Origin: an uncultured Eubacterium sp.
GTDB lineage: Bacteria; Bacillota; Clostridia; Peptostreptococcales; Anaerovoracaceae
Direction of reading: 5' to 3'
Assembly (NCBI GenBank): GCA_900543485.1
Contig: UQRM01000012.1
Span: 9,586 to 73,585 of the forward strand
DNA: 64,000 nucleotides
Part shown: one piece after another, positions 27,346-37,503 of the stretch
Layout of the letters: every line of letters starts with the position of its first letter
Position numbering within the stretch: position 1 is the first letter of the stretch
Notes under the pieces: generated by a model
Told to the model about the DNA's origin: nothing
Seen by the model: the letters and a program-made list of their open reading frames with translations, nothing else
Database searches by the model: none
Position numbers and translations under genes: made by a program

Positions 27346-27385
27346 GTAAAAAGGATATAGCTATCAAAACAGAAAGGTGAGAAAA

Positions 27386-29653
27386 ATGAGGAGATTGAGA
27401 AAGCTTTTTCCGGTCGTGCTGTGCCTTGCGATGGTGCTATCATTGCCGGGGGTTGCTGCCGCACAGTCGGGCAGTACAGTACAGACTGAAAGCTCTGTCG
27501 CCTGCGTGGATGGCACATATTATTATGACACGCTGAGCGATGCCATAAAGGCCATAGACGGAGAAGGAACTGTAGAACTGGTCGCAGATGTGAAGCTGGC
27601 CAATAGAATCATAGTTGAAAATGGGCAGAATATTACCCTCGACTTAGGAACATATACTGTTTCAGCTTCGGAAGAATATTCCTTTGGCAGACAAGTACTG
27701 ATCACAAACAGAGGAACATTGACTGTCAAGGGAGAAGGAACCATTGAAGCAACAGGGGAATTATACCCTAACCATGCCATAGAAAGCGAAGGCGGTGTAT
27801 TAAATATAGAGTCTGGCAATATTGTGGCAAACTGGAATGGAATACGGGCACTAAGAGGATGTGTGGTAAATATTTCAGGTGGCAGTATTTCAAATATAGA
27901 TACTGCCGCCAATAATGAGGACTCTGCCCTGCTTTTGTCCAAAGATGTATCCACGACCATTTCCGGGAACGCCCGCCTCACTGGATATAATACGGCAGTG
28001 AGATCCAACGGCGGAGACATCACCATTTCAGAAGACGCATATCTTACAGGCAAGTTCGGGATAATGCTTTTCAACAGTACGGGAGATAATAGTGAAGATG
28101 CGGTTCATTCGTCTTTGACCATGACCGGCGGAACCATAGAAGCGACGTACGGTTTCGCTTTGTCAGGGAATAACCTTTCATCTGCCGGATGCAGTGCGGA
28201 AATTACAGGCGGTTCTCTTACGAATACAGCAAGAGAAACTTGTATCTATTGGCCGATGGAGGGAAACTTGACTATTGGCGGTGATGCTACAGTTGAAGGT
28301 GGTACTGGAATCGAAGCGAAGATGGGAACCATTACGATAAAAGGTAAGGCTCAAATTACCGGTACGGGGGAATATCTTGATGACGCACCTCTTTCAGGCG
28401 GCTCACAGGCCGACGGTTCTGCGATTTTAACGTCGGCACAGATGTATGGAGAGAATGCGGGGCAGTATTTGATAAGTCCTAATTTAACAGTGAATATCGA
28501 AGGCGGGATCCTGAAGAGTGGACAGGGGAATGCAGTTACTGTTTATAACACGGAAGGTGTCGAGGCTCAGAAAGCTGTAGTTAATGTTACCGGAGGCGAA
28601 CTGGTCGCAGTCGATGGAAAAGCTAGCGTAAGTGTGACCATGGCAAAGGGAAATAATACAACTGAGCTGGGAAAGACGGATGGGTCAAATTCGTTCACCA
28701 CATCCAAGTCAAAAACTAAGGTGACGGTCTCGTCTGAAGTTGTCTCGGCTGCAGTAGACCGAGATGGAAAGACTTCGTATTATACCGATGTAAATGAAGC
28801 GATGGCAACTAATAACGAAAATGTAACTGAGAATGTCAATATTTACATCCTCAATGACAGTGAAATCAGCAGAGAAGCTTTGGAAAGCGAGAAAGTAAAG
28901 CTGACGACAGCTGAGGGAGTCAAATTAAAGATAAGCTCTAATGTGGATGGAATGATTGTCAAGAAGACGACAAACGATGATGGGAGCAAGACATATGAGC
29001 TTATAAAGGCAAATGACGAACAACTTGCGATCCCGGAGGTTAGCGTAGAAACTGATAAGAAGAGTGCACACATAGGTGAAACGCTCACCTTAGCTGCAAA
29101 GGTCGCAAATAAAAACGATGGTGTGAATTACACGTATGAATGGTGTAAGGATGGCTCTTTGATAGCGGGAGAGGAAAAGGATACTCTTGCAGTTTCTGAA
29201 GGTGGTTCCTATATAGTGATCGTAACAGCGTATCTGACTCAGGACGATGGTAGTGTTCTTACTGCGACAGCTGAAAGCGCAGCTACAGAGTGTACGATAA
29301 CCGCTCATGAATACACTGGAGAATGGAAGTACGACAAGACAGGTCATTGGCGTGAATGTGATATTTGTAATGATCCTTCCGATATGGTAAAACATACTTT
29401 CAGCGAGTGGGTCGTAACAAAGGAGCCGACTATTGATGGACAGGGGAGTCGCGAGAGAAGCTGTACAATATGCGGATATGCGGAAACGGAAGCTATAGCG
29501 GCTGTTGATCAGGAGAAGACGACAACGCCAACTGATGGATCCGTTGCTACCGGCGACGACTTCAACATGACGGCGATGCTTGCTGTGATGGCTCTCGCAG
29601 CTGCGACAGCTGCCGGCACAGTGATTTATGGCAGAAAAAAGAGAAGCAACTAA
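27386..29653 (+). CDS. Cell-surface beta-helix protein with sortase-type tail
   Basis: 755 residues from the ATG at 27386 (AAAGGTGAG upstream). A signal peptide (RRLRKLFPVVLCLAMVLSLP..AAAQ) is followed by a long right-handed beta-helix region (~60-430) built of short ITISG/LTMTGGTI/INIESG-type rungs, then an Ig-like segment (SVETDKKSAHIGETLTLAA), a cysteine-rich HWRECDICND..RSCTICGY module of the CxxC-CxxC kind, and a C-terminal VATGDD motif, hydrophobic span and basic RKKRS tail. The tail looks like a non-LPXTG sortase signal. An adhesin or polysaccharide-binding role is plausible; no catalytic site was recognised. Repeat content is AT-rich relative to neighbours. Confidence 0.8.
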   Translation: MRRLRKLFPVVLCLAMVLSLPGVAAAQSGSTVQTESSVACVDGTYYYDTLSDAIKAIDGEGTVELVADVKLANRIIVENGQNITLDLGTYTVSASEEYSFGRQVLITNRGTLTVKGEGTIEATGELYPNHAIESEGGVLNIESGNIVANWNGIRALRGCVVNISGGSISNIDTAANNEDSALLLSKDVSTTISGNARLTGYNTAVRSNGGDITISEDAYLTGKFGIMLFNSTGDNSEDAVHSSLTMTGGTIEATYGFALSGNNLSSAGCSAEITGGSLTNTARETCIYWPMEGNLTIGGDATVEGGTGIEAKMGTITIKGKAQITGTGEYLDDAPLSGGSQADGSAILTSAQMYGENAGQYLISPNLTVNIEGGILKSGQGNAVTVYNTEGVEAQKAVVNVTGGELVAVDGKASVSVTMAKGNNTTELGKTDGSNSFTTSKSKTKVTVSSEVVSAAVDRDGKTSYYTDVNEAMATNNENVTENVNIYILNDSEISREALESEKVKLTTAEGVKLKISSNVDGMIVKKTTNDDGSKTYELIKANDEQLAIPEVSVETDKKSAHIGETLTLAAKVANKNDGVNYTYEWCKDGSLIAGEEKDTLAVSEGGSYIVIVTAYLTQDDGSVLTATAESAATECTITAHEYTGEWKYDKTGHWRECDICNDPSDMVKHTFSEWVVTKEPTIDGQGSRERSCTICGYAETEAIAAVDQEKTTTPTDGSVATGDDFNMTAMLAVMALAAATAAGTVIYGRKKRSN

Positions 29654-29734
29654 AAAAGGCCTGTAAAAACATACAGAAAGACATAGAAAATCGGAGTAAT
29701 CAAAGTTTCTTGGGACAGAAATAATCAAAAAAGC

Positions 29735-29778
29735 AAAATGGGAGATCGGATTTTTAGATTCGCTCTCCCATTTTCTAT
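29735..29778 (+). terminator. Terminator after surface protein gene 1
   Basis: AAAATGGGAGA (29735-29745) pairs with TCTCCCATTTT (29764-29774), then TCTATAT. The A/T symmetry makes it potentially bidirectional. Confidence 0.8.
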
Positions 29779-30113
29779 ATAAGTACAACATTCGTATCAT
29801 TTTCGTATTCGCTGTGTGCGATAGAGGTCTCGCAGATGTATTGGCTCTGACTGCGGGAGGTTTTGTCAGGACAACCATTATAAACATACGGAGGTTTATA
29901 GGGTTTAAAACGGATGGCAGTAAAGGAATAGTTTAACTTGAGAAATTCCTGAATCGTATTTTCCGCGGCCGCATAGCTAAAATATAAATTTATTATACAA
30001 CCAAATGCCCCCGGGCGCTTAATAGTAACGTTCTGAAAACGAAAATTTTGGATGCTAAATAGAGATTTTATGCGAATTTGATTTTAACACTTTTTGAAAA
30101 ATATAATGAAAAC

Positions 30114-30146
30114 TTGACGGGGGGGGGGGGGGATAGATGATATAAT
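30114..30146 (+). promoter_or_regulatory. Poly-G (G14) promoter of surface protein gene 2, probably phase variable
   Basis: TTGACG (30114-30119) and a perfect TATAAT (30141-30146) are separated by 21 nt, of which most is an uninterrupted run of G (30119-30132, 14 G including the last -35 base). The spacing is 4 nt too long for good sigma-A activity; loss of three to five G would give 16-18 nt. Slipped-strand change in such tracts is a known switch for surface genes in other bacteria. Confidence 0.75.
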
Positions 30147-30187
30147 CAATTTGAATTTTTATTAAATGTTTTAGTGAGGAGAGTAAA

Positions 30188-31987
30188 ATGAAAGGAAAAC
30201 TGTTGAAGAAAATCATAGTAGGCATGACTGCTATGGCGATGATCTTTTCTGTCAATACCTTTGCTTTTGCGGATGAGGGGGATGGAGATATCATCATAAC
30301 TAATGCCGGAGAATTGGCAAATGCTATTGCCCAGCAGTCTGATGGACAAACCTGGAGGATTAAGGCCGGAACCTATAATCTTGGAGAGGCTGATCTGGCT
30401 AAATATGCCGATATCACCCCGGGGAACAGTGGCCAAGGAAACTGGTATTTTCCAATAACGGAATCGATAACCATTATAGGTGAAGGAGATGTCACAATCA
30501 CGAGCGATGTGGAACGCGATAATGGGGCGTGGGCCAGCCAGGATTTCGTATCGGTATGGGCCGATGGGGTGACCATTGAGAATGTCGATTTTACTTGCAA
30601 AAAGGAAGTCAACAAAGCGATAGAGGTGATGGGGAAGAATTTTACATTGAAGGATTCCACCATAAAGCCTGTGAAGTACGATGATGGTACGGTAAACAGT
30701 GGCTCCGTATACTTCAATGCTGCAGATGTAGGCGCCACCACGTTGGAAAACGTGGAAGTTCATTCGTGGATATCGGCTCCAGTGGGAACTGTGACAGAGG
30801 GTACGATTGCCCTGGTAAACACGACAATTGATTTCACGGATAACGCATATGCTGGAAACAGCAGCTATGGTGTTATGAGCAGCAACAGTGTATTCAATGC
30901 TGAAAAAGGCCTTACGGTAGTTGTCGATGATGCGATGGATATCCAGAAGCAGGTGATCGACAGAATCCCTGAACAGGCTACAGTTTCGTTGGCAGAGAAC
31001 GTTGTTGTCGATGAAATGTTATATATCCAGACTTCGGGTGTGACTGTAGAAGGTAACGGCCATCAGATAACTGCCAGCGAAGATTTCGCTGCCGGAACTC
31101 ATGGTCAGATACAGTTGGTAAAAGTCGAGACCGATAATGTGACAATCAAAAATGTGGATCTGATAGGGACGGAAAAGACGAAACATACTCTCGATGTATA
31201 TGGAGCTGAAAACCTGAATCTTGAAAATGTTACGCTGGATCACAGCAAGTCTCAGCCCGGAGCTCCGCTCATAATCAACGGGTCCGGTGTGGTAGTAAGC
31301 GGTGAATTTAATGTTATTACCGGAGAAAATTCATGGTATGGCATCAACCTCGACAATAAGAACGGGAATGCCACTATTGAATTTAACGATGACTGTAATG
31401 CGACTTTCACGGATGGAAGACCAGATGCTGTGAAGGAAGCGGCTCCGATAGTCTTTGCCGAGATCACGGAAAATGACAATAGCGATCAGACAAAGCCTGA
31501 AGATACGGTTATAAATCCTGAAAACGCCGGTATCATCTTTAATGATAAAACGGGGTTTGAACAGCTGTATGACGTTTCTCTGGTGATAAATTATAATACC
31601 AAGGACGGTAAGACTGTAGATACCCAGAGCTTCACAGAAAAAGCTCCTGAAGGACAGTTCACCTGGACAGACCAGGGAGAGGCTGCAAACTTCAAGCTCA
31701 GGACGCCGGAAGGATATAAAATAACCGATTATGAAGAAAGCTTCAAGACTCCGTTGACAGTTGAAGTAGTTGCTGATGCTGCTAACGAAACGGTAAAAAC
31801 AGTCTATGTGGAGGCTGTGGAAGCGGCAGGTGGCAACACAGACCAGGCGACAACGGATACGGAGAAATCTGACAAGGCTCCTGCCACAGGGGATGAAAGT
31901 AATGTGATTATTCCGTTCGTTGCCGCGGGACTTGCCCTTATGGCTATAGCGGTAACAGTAGCGACGAGAAGGAAGCATAACCAGTAG
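30188..31987 (+). CDS. Cell-surface pectate-lyase-fold protein with sortase-type tail
   Basis: 599 residues, GAGGAGAG before the ATG. A signal peptide (KKIIVGMTAMAMIFSVNTFAFADE) precedes a beta-helix region with rungs such as VTIENVDFTC, FTLKDSTIK, VTIKNVDLIG and LNLENVTLDHS (~35-420). A MucBP-like beta domain follows (~455-545, YDVSLVINYNTKDGK..), and the tail is APATGDE, a hydrophobic span and TRRKHNQ, a sortase-like sorting signal of the same (x)TGD type as its neighbours. No hydrolase residues were recognised, so an adhesin or shielding role is inferred. Expression is probably set by the G14 promoter. Confidence 0.8.
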   Translation: MKGKLLKKIIVGMTAMAMIFSVNTFAFADEGDGDIIITNAGELANAIAQQSDGQTWRIKAGTYNLGEADLAKYADITPGNSGQGNWYFPITESITIIGEGDVTITSDVERDNGAWASQDFVSVWADGVTIENVDFTCKKEVNKAIEVMGKNFTLKDSTIKPVKYDDGTVNSGSVYFNAADVGATTLENVEVHSWISAPVGTVTEGTIALVNTTIDFTDNAYAGNSSYGVMSSNSVFNAEKGLTVVVDDAMDIQKQVIDRIPEQATVSLAENVVVDEMLYIQTSGVTVEGNGHQITASEDFAAGTHGQIQLVKVETDNVTIKNVDLIGTEKTKHTLDVYGAENLNLENVTLDHSKSQPGAPLIINGSGVVVSGEFNVITGENSWYGINLDNKNGNATIEFNDDCNATFTDGRPDAVKEAAPIVFAEITENDNSDQTKPEDTVINPENAGIIFNDKTGFEQLYDVSLVINYNTKDGKTVDTQSFTEKAPEGQFTWTDQGEAANFKLRTPEGYKITDYEESFKTPLTVEVVADAANETVKTVYVEAVEAAGGNTDQATTDTEKSDKAPATGDESNVIIPFVAAGLALMAIAVTVATRRKHNQ

Positions 31988-32061
31988 AACAAGAGAAGTG
32001 CGACAAATGATTATAATGAGAAATTCTAAAATTCTCAGACACCAAAAGCTTTGATTGGAAT

Positions 32062-32103
32062 AGATCCCCAGACTTTTGAATCCTTTCTTAAGTCTGGGGA
32101 TCT
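32062..32103. terminator. Strong hairpin between surface protein gene 2 and the HAD gene
   Basis: Perfect 14-bp stem AGATCCCCAGACTT/AAGTCTGGGGATCT (32062-32075, 32090-32103) between converging genes. There is only a short T stretch afterwards, so termination is likely but not certain. Confidence 0.65.
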
Positions 32104-32175
32104 TAATATGACTTATCTTTGAGGGACAGCCGAAATGAGGGACCGTCATCGTTTTTTGCTTTCTGGCACAGCCCT

Positions 32176-32814
32176 CTACAGCAGCTCTTTGAAGCTCTCT
32201 ATATACTTGTCGGCTAATTGTTTTATCTCGGGCTCGTTTTCTTTTTCGCTTTCGTCAGCGATGGCAATGACGTAGAAGCCGGCCTCTTTGGCCCCTCTGA
32301 TGGCCAGGACGCCGTCTTCGATGACTACCGTCTCGTCTTTAGGAGTCCCCAGCATATCATGGGCGTGGAGGAAGACTTCGGGATCCTCTTTCCCGCCGCC
32401 TGCCTCCTTACAGGTGACGATTTGAGAAAAATAATCGCGGATACCCAGTCGCGCCAGTATTTCCTCGGCGATGGCCTTATCGGTGGATGTGGTTATGCAC
32501 ATGGCAATACTTTTCTGTTTGAATTTCTCCAGCAGGATAGGAACGTATTCCTTGATGCCTACGCTGGACAGATAACCTTCTCTCAGGATGGTGTTGAAAC
32601 CCTTGGCTATCTTTTCCTCCGTGGTGGCTATGGCGTATTCGGATTTCAGATAGGCGCACAGTTCCTCCAAAGTCATGGCTTTCGTCTTCGCCCCCAGATC
32701 CGGCTCGGGCGTTTTCATCAGTGATGTTATGTACCTTCCGGCAGCTCCCTGCCACATCTCAGTGGAATCCAGCAGCGTACCGTCCATATCAAAAATAGCT
32801 CCGCTAATTTTCAT
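32176..32814 (-). CDS. HAD superfamily phosphatase (beta-phosphoglucomutase-like)
   Basis: 212 residues with AAGGAGG before the ATG. HAD motif I is FDMDGTLLDS (nucleophile Asp plus acid/base Asp), motif II is ITTSTDK, motif III has the lysine in GGGKEDPEVF, and motif IV is VIEDGVLAI. The helical cap inserted after motif I places it in subfamily IA, near beta-phosphoglucomutase and sugar phosphatases. Motif IV has a single acidic pair (ED) as usual. Substrate unknown. Single gene on the minus strand. Confidence 0.87.
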   Translation of the reverse strand: MKISGAIFDMDGTLLDSTEMWQGAAGRYITSLMKTPEPDLGAKTKAMTLEELCAYLKSEYAIATTEEKIAKGFNTILREGYLSSVGIKEYVPILLEKFKQKSIAMCITTSTDKAIAEEILARLGIRDYFSQIVTCKEAGGGKEDPEVFLHAHDMLGTPKDETVVIEDGVLAIRGAKEAGFYVIAIADESEKENEPEIKQLADKYIESFKELL

Positions 32815-32906
32815 AATTGCCGCCTCCTTGTACTATACTACTATAAGCACTTCTACAATACCATCGAAAAGGTGTGTTTGTCAACGATTTCAAGAGGCCG
32901 GAATCG

Positions 32907-32935
32907 TTGACAAGAGAAGGGTTTTAAAGTATAAT
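32907..32935 (+). promoter_or_regulatory. greA promoter
   Basis: Perfect consensus sigma-A promoter: TTGACA (32907-32912), 17-nt spacer, TATAAT (32930-32935), about 40 nt before the start codon. Confidence 0.88.
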
Positions 32936-32975
32936 AATTCGATACGACAATATGTCGAAAGGAGATTTATCAAAC

Positions 32976-33464
32976 ATGACAGAGAACATGAATGAGGAAA
33001 TTTTATTAACGAAAGAAGGCTATGATAAAATCGTCGCGGAGCACGAGGAACTGGTGTCCGTAAAGAGAGCTGAAGTGGCTGAAAGGATCAAGGAGGCCAT
33101 CTCCTATGGCGATATTTCCGAGAACGCCGAATACGATTCTGCCAAGAATGAGCAGGCCGAGCTGGAGGAACGCATCCACAAGCTGGAGACGATGATAAGG
33201 AAGGCCAAGATCGTTCAGGATGAAGATGTAAAAGGCGATGTGGTTAACGTGGGCCTTAAAGTTGTCGTAAAGGATCTTGATACGGGCGCGGAGGAAGAGT
33301 TCTCCATCGTAGGCGCGACTGAGGCAGATCCGTTTGAAGGAAAGATTTCCAACGAATCGTCGGTGGGACACGCCCTCATCGGTCATAAGAAAGGTGAAAA
33401 GGTGGCCGTTGAAGTTCCCGACGGGATCATCAACTACGAGATAGTGGATATAATTAAGGAATAG
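32976..33464 (+). CDS. greA: Transcription elongation factor GreA
   Basis: 162 residues from the ATG at 32976 (AAAGGAG about 10-14 nt upstream; an ATG at 32952 precedes that site and is not used). The N-terminal coiled coil carries the tip acidic residues in GDISENAEYDSAKNEQA, and the C-terminal FKBP-like domain shows SNESSVGHALIGHKKGE. GreA enters the RNA polymerase secondary channel and stimulates transcript cleavage in backtracked complexes. It is followed by lysS after 32 nt, a common gene order. Confidence 0.95.
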   Translation: MTENMNEEILLTKEGYDKIVAEHEELVSVKRAEVAERIKEAISYGDISENAEYDSAKNEQAELEERIHKLETMIRKAKIVQDEDVKGDVVNVGLKVVVKDLDTGAEEEFSIVGATEADPFEGKISNESSVGHALIGHKKGEKVAVEVPDGIINYEIVDIIKE

Positions 33465-33496
33465 ATGACAGTTTAGATCGGAAAGAGGTGTTTTGA

Positions 33497-35521
33497 TTGC
33501 ATTGGGCGGAAAAAATTGCGGATAGGATAATCAAGAGAAATCCGGATAAGGAGGAATATGTTTGCGCGGCGGGGATCAGTCCGTCAGGCTCCATCCATAT
33601 CGGGAATTTCAGAGATATAGCTACGAGTCTGTTCGTAGCGAAAGCGTTGGTGAAAAAAGGGAAAAAAGCGCGCCTTCTTTTTTCATGGGATGAATACGAC
33701 AGATTCCGGAAAGTACCGGCCAACGTGAAAGCTGTAGATCCTGACAATGAGTTTGAAAAGTATCTGGGTCTTCCTTACACGTCGGTACCTAACCCGTTCA
33801 ATACAGAACACGAGAATTACGCCAAGTATTTCGAAGCTGAATTCATGGATTCCATCAGGAAATTTGGCATCGAGATGGATTACAGATATCAGACGGATAT
33901 GTATACGTCAGGGAAATACAAAGATGACGTCATAGAGGCATTGAAGAAGAGGAAGGAGATCTTCGACATCCTGGACAGCTTCCGGACTCAGGACGCGGAG
34001 GAAGGAGAACGGGAGGCGTATTATCCTGTCAGCGTATTCTGTCCTGAATGCGGCAAGGACACGACGAAAATAACGTCTCTGTCGGACGACTGTACTGTCG
34101 CCGAGTACGAATGCGAATGCGGGCACAGAGGAACTTTTGATTTCACGAAAGAATTCAACTGCAAGCTGGCGTGGAAGATAGACTGGCCGATGCGCTGGAG
34201 ATACGAAGGAGTCGATTTTGAACCGGGCGGTAAGGATCACGCCAGCCCGGGAGGCAGCTATGAGACAAGCAGCGTCATTTCCAGAAAGATATTCGGATAT
34301 GAGCCGCCGATGTTCCAGGGCTACGAGTTCATCGGCATAAAGGGCTCCACCGGAAAGATGTCGGGGTCGTCGGGACTCAATCTGACGCCGGAGACATTGC
34401 TCAGGATATATGAGCCGGAGATAATCCTGTGGCTCTATTCGAAGACGGATCCTAAAAAGGCTTTCGATTTCTGCTTCGACGATGGGATCCTCCGTCAGTA
34501 TTTTGAGTTTGACAAGATGTACAACGACTATATAGCCGGAAAGACCAACGAACACAACACGGCGGTGATGGAATACAGCCTGATAGACGACCACAAGATA
34601 AAGACAGTGCCGATGAGCCTGCTGGTACAGCTGGGTTCCATCGTGGACTTCAATGTACCGATGATGGAGACTGTATTCGAGAAGATCGGTACGCCTTACA
34701 AATACGAGGATTTCGATACGAGGCTGGAAAAAGCCAAGTACTGGCTTTATCAGTGCGCGCCGGAAAGCGCCAACAAGCTGAGAGGATGGAGAGACTGGGA
34801 CCTCTACAATACCTTCTCCGACGAAGAGAAGCGGGAGATCACGATCCTGTACGATTACATCAAGGCAGGAGAGTACGACTTGGATTCACTCAACGCCAAG
34901 CTTTACGATATACCTAAGGAAGTATACGGCACCGATGTTGAGAATCTGAAAAAAATACAGGGCCAGTTCTTTAAGAACGTATACAGACTTCTTATCAGTA
35001 AGGAAAAGGGGCCGAGACTTTACCTGTTCCTCTATGCCATAGACAGGGAAAGATTCATGCACCTTCTGGATTTCAGCTTCCCTAAGACCGAAGAGGAAGA
35101 AGCGCTCGAGAAAGCAGCCCTTGAAGCGGAGAAAGAGCCTGAAGAGGAGATCAAGGTCTACGGCGAACCTGACGAAGTGAAGCCTATCGTAGAGCCTGAG
35201 GTTTCTATAGACCAGTTCTTTGAGATAGATCTGAGGGTATGCAAGGTGCTGAAGTGTCAGGAGATAAGGAAATCCCACAGCAACTACAAGCTGACTCTGT
35301 TCGATGGAATAAAGGAGAGAGTAATCGTTTCAAGCATCAAGAACGATTATAAGCCGGAAGAGCTGGAGGGAAGAAAGATAATCGTAGTGGCTAATCTGGC
35401 TCCGGCGAGATTTACAGGAGTTACCAGCGAAGGTATGCTGCTGGCGGGAACCAATAACGCCTGCGGATGTCAGGTGATCTTCGTGGACGACATCGTCCCT
35501 GAAGGGACCAGGATCTGCTAG
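33497..35521 (+). CDS. lysS: Class I lysyl-tRNA synthetase with C-terminal tRNA-binding domain
   Basis: 674 residues starting at TTG (33497) with GAGGTG 6 nt upstream. The catalytic core is class [10 protein letters not shown] at 29-37 (HIGH-type) and KMSGS at 287-291 (KMSKS-type). A zinc-ribbon-like segment (CPECGKD..CECGHRG) sits in the insertion domain. After a Glu/Lys-rich linker (~535-565) the last ~105 residues (from [17 protein letters not shown]) form an EMAPII/Trbp111-type OB fold like the C-terminus of MetG. Typical class I LysRS is ~500-530 residues without this domain. It charges tRNA-Lys; most bacteria use an unrelated class II enzyme. Confidence 0.92.
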   Translation: MHWAEKIADRIIKRNPDKEEYVCAAGISPSGSIHIGNFRDIATSLFVAKALVKKGKKARLLFSWDEYDRFRKVPANVKAVDPDNEFEKYLGLPYTSVPNPFNTEHENYAKYFEAEFMDSIRKFGIEMDYRYQTDMYTSGKYKDDVIEALKKRKEIFDILDSFRTQDAEEGEREAYYPVSVFCPECGKDTTKITSLSDDCTVAEYECECGHRGTFDFTKEFNCKLAWKIDWPMRWRYEGVDFEPGGKDHASPGGSYETSSVISRKIFGYEPPMFQGYEFIGIKGSTGKMSGSSGLNLTPETLLRIYEPEIILWLYSKTDPKKAFDFCFDDGILRQYFEFDKMYNDYIAGKTNEHNTAVMEYSLIDDHKIKTVPMSLLVQLGSIVDFNVPMMETVFEKIGTPYKYEDFDTRLEKAKYWLYQCAPESANKLRGWRDWDLYNTFSDEEKREITILYDYIKAGEYDLDSLNAKLYDIPKEVYGTDVENLKKIQGQFFKNVYRLLISKEKGPRLYLFLYAIDRERFMHLLDFSFPKTEEEEALEKAALEAEKEPEEEIKVYGEPDEVKPIVEPEVSIDQFFEIDLRVCKVLKCQEIRKSHSNYKLTLFDGIKERVIVSSIKNDYKPEELEGRKIIVVANLAPARFTGVTSEGMLLAGTNNACGCQVIFVDDIVPEGTRIC

Positions 35522-35547
35522 GATTTATATACACAGGAGATGAACAG

Positions 35548-36942
35548 ATGAAAGATGTTGAGATAAAAAGCCTCTACAGATCCGGCGAGGCGTATGCCGA
35601 CAGCGAGATCACGGTCCGCGGCTGGGTCAGGACCAACAGAGGCTCCAATAAATTTGGATTTATAGAGTTGAATGACGGCAGCTTTTTCAAGTCGGTACAG
35701 GTGGTGTATGAGGCTGAGTTCCTCGATAATTTTGAGGAGATATCCAAGGCTCCGATCGCTGCTGCGCTCAAGGTGACGGGTCTTTTCGTGCTGACGCCCG
35801 AGGCAAAACAGCCTTTCGAGATAAAGGCCAGGGAAGTGGTGATAGAGGCAGGCTCAGACTCCGATTATCCGCTCCAGAAAAAGAGGCACAGTATGGAATT
35901 CCTTCGGGAGATAGCCCACCTGAGACCAAGGAGCAATACCTTTTCGGCGGTGTTTCGCGTCAGATCCATGGTTGCCTATGCGATCCATAAGTTCTTCCAG
36001 GAGAAGGGCTTCGTCTATGTCCACACGCCGATAATCACAGCCAGTGATTGCGAGGGAGCAGGTGAGATGTTCAAGGTGACTACCCTGGACATGGGAGATC
36101 TGCCGAAGACTTCCGACGGCAGTGTGGATTACAGCGAGGATTTCTTCGGCAAGGAAGCCGGCCTTACCGTAAGCGGACAGCTTGAGGCTGAGACCTTCGC
36201 GCTGGCCTTCAGGAATGTGTACACCTTTGGACCGACCTTCAGAGCGGAGAATTCCAATACGGCCAGACACGCTTCCGAATTCTGGATGATAGAGCCGGAG
36301 ATGGCTTTTGCGGAGCTTTCCGACGACATGGATGTAGCGGAAGATATGATAAAGTACATCATAAATTATGTGATGGAAAACGCTCCTGAAGAGATGGAAT
36401 TTTTTAATAAATTCGTGGACGAGGGGCTTCTCGACAGGCTCCAGAATATAGTCAGCTCCGACTTCGAGAGGATAACCTACACTGAAGCGGTAGAGATGCT
36501 GCGAAAATCAGGTGAGAAATTCCAGTATCCGGTGGAGTGGGGAATAGATCTCCAGACGGAGCACGAGCGGTATATCACCGAGAAGATATACAAGAAGCCG
36601 GTTTTCGTCACTGATTATCCTAAGGAAATAAAGGCATTTTACATGCGTCTCAACGATGACGAAAAGACGGTGGCCGCATGTGACCTGCTGGTTCCCGGCG
36701 TCGGTGAGATCATCGGCGGAAGCCAGAGAGAGGAGAGATATGACGTCTTAAAGGCCAGGATAGAGGAGATGGGAATGACCGAGGAAGACTACTGGTGGTA
36801 CATGGATCTCCGCAAGTACGGTGGCGTGAAGCATTCCGGCTATGGCCTTGGATTTGAGCGTATCATCATGTATATAACAGGAATGAGCAATATCAGAGAC
36901 GTACTGCCGTTCCCGAGGACTCCGAAATCCGCTGAGTTTTAG
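35548..36942 (+). CDS. asnS: Asparaginyl-tRNA synthetase
   Basis: 464 residues. An N-terminal OB fold anticodon-binding domain ([24 protein letters not shown]) and a class IIb catalytic core follow in the family order, with [24 protein letters not shown] as motif 2, [15 protein letters not shown] in between and a motif 3 region ending in [15 protein letters not shown]. The NxxR..HASEFW signature marks AsnRS rather than AspRS. It charges tRNA-Asn in the cytosol. The gene lies 26 nt after lysS and belongs to the same greA-lysS-asnS transcript. Confidence 0.96.
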   Translation: MKDVEIKSLYRSGEAYADSEITVRGWVRTNRGSNKFGFIELNDGSFFKSVQVVYEAEFLDNFEEISKAPIAAALKVTGLFVLTPEAKQPFEIKAREVVIEAGSDSDYPLQKKRHSMEFLREIAHLRPRSNTFSAVFRVRSMVAYAIHKFFQEKGFVYVHTPIITASDCEGAGEMFKVTTLDMGDLPKTSDGSVDYSEDFFGKEAGLTVSGQLEAETFALAFRNVYTFGPTFRAENSNTARHASEFWMIEPEMAFAELSDDMDVAEDMIKYIINYVMENAPEEMEFFNKFVDEGLLDRLQNIVSSDFERITYTEAVEMLRKSGEKFQYPVEWGIDLQTEHERYITEKIYKKPVFVTDYPKEIKAFYMRLNDDEKTVAACDLLVPGVGEIIGGSQREERYDVLKARIEEMGMTEEDYWWYMDLRKYGGVKHSGYGLGFERIIMYITGMSNIRDVLPFPRTPKSAEF

Positions 36943-36981
36943 GAAGCGGCCGCTTTAAGCAGGAGACAGGAGAAGATAGAA

Positions 36982-37503
36982 GTGGATGCAAGATTTGTGA
37001 TCATGATGGTGATGGGAGTCCTGCTGATGGGATGGGTGGTATTCTGTGGGATACAGTTTATTCGCCACAGCAGGAACCTGGTAGCGGGAGCGAGCTTTAC
37101 CGGGCATGTGAAATGTGAAAAATGTGGGACGGAATACGAGGTCAGCGCCGCTGAGTTCACGGAAAGTTATGCGAGCAAATCGCGTACCGTGACAAAAACG
37201 AAGCTGAGAGGCGCAGCGCTGGTAAATCGGCCGGAGTACAGATACTTTGCGAAAAAGTTTTATTGCCCGAGCTGTCGACGGAAGCGATATGCCCAGGTCC
37301 TCAACATCAACGAGATACAGGACGTGATGCTGAAACCTTCACTGAAAGCGGGCGCTCGCTGGCTTATCATCATGTGTGTGGGTGGGATCATCATCTTGGC
37401 TGTGGCCAGCATACCGATGCATTTTGCTGAGAAGGCAGCGCAGCAGCAGGTGGAAGAGCTGAAGCAGCAGCGGTATGAAGAATTCGTGGAACGGTACATG
37501 TGA
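36982..37503 (+). CDS. Membrane protein with zinc-ribbon-like motif
   Basis: 173 residues from the GTG at 36982 (AGGAGA upstream). The N-terminal transmembrane span is FVIMMVMGVLLMGWVVFCGI, followed by a CEKCGTEYEV..FYCPSCRRKRY four-cysteine zinc-ribbon pattern, a second span (WLIIMCVGGIIILAVASI) and a Gln/Glu-rich C-terminal helix. No named family recognised. It could be a membrane-tethered zinc protein of unknown role. Probably last gene of the greA operon (39 nt after asnS), followed by a terminator. Confidence 0.7.
   Translation: MDARFVIMMVMGVLLMGWVVFCGIQFIRHSRNLVAGASFTGHVKCEKCGTEYEVSAAEFTESYASKSRTVTKTKLRGAALVNRPEYRYFAKKFYCPSCRRKRYAQVLNINEIQDVMLKPSLKAGARWLIIMCVGGIIILAVASIPMHFAEKAAQQQVEELKQQRYEEFVERYM

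Larger units (their letters stand above)
29654..30187 (+). other. Intergenic region between the two surface protein genes
   Basis: 534 nt without a gene. It holds a terminator at 29735-29778 and the poly-G promoter at 30114-30146. The stretch between (about 29780-30110) is AT-rich and shows no ORF with a ribosome site and no recognised RNA. Confidence 0.5.
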
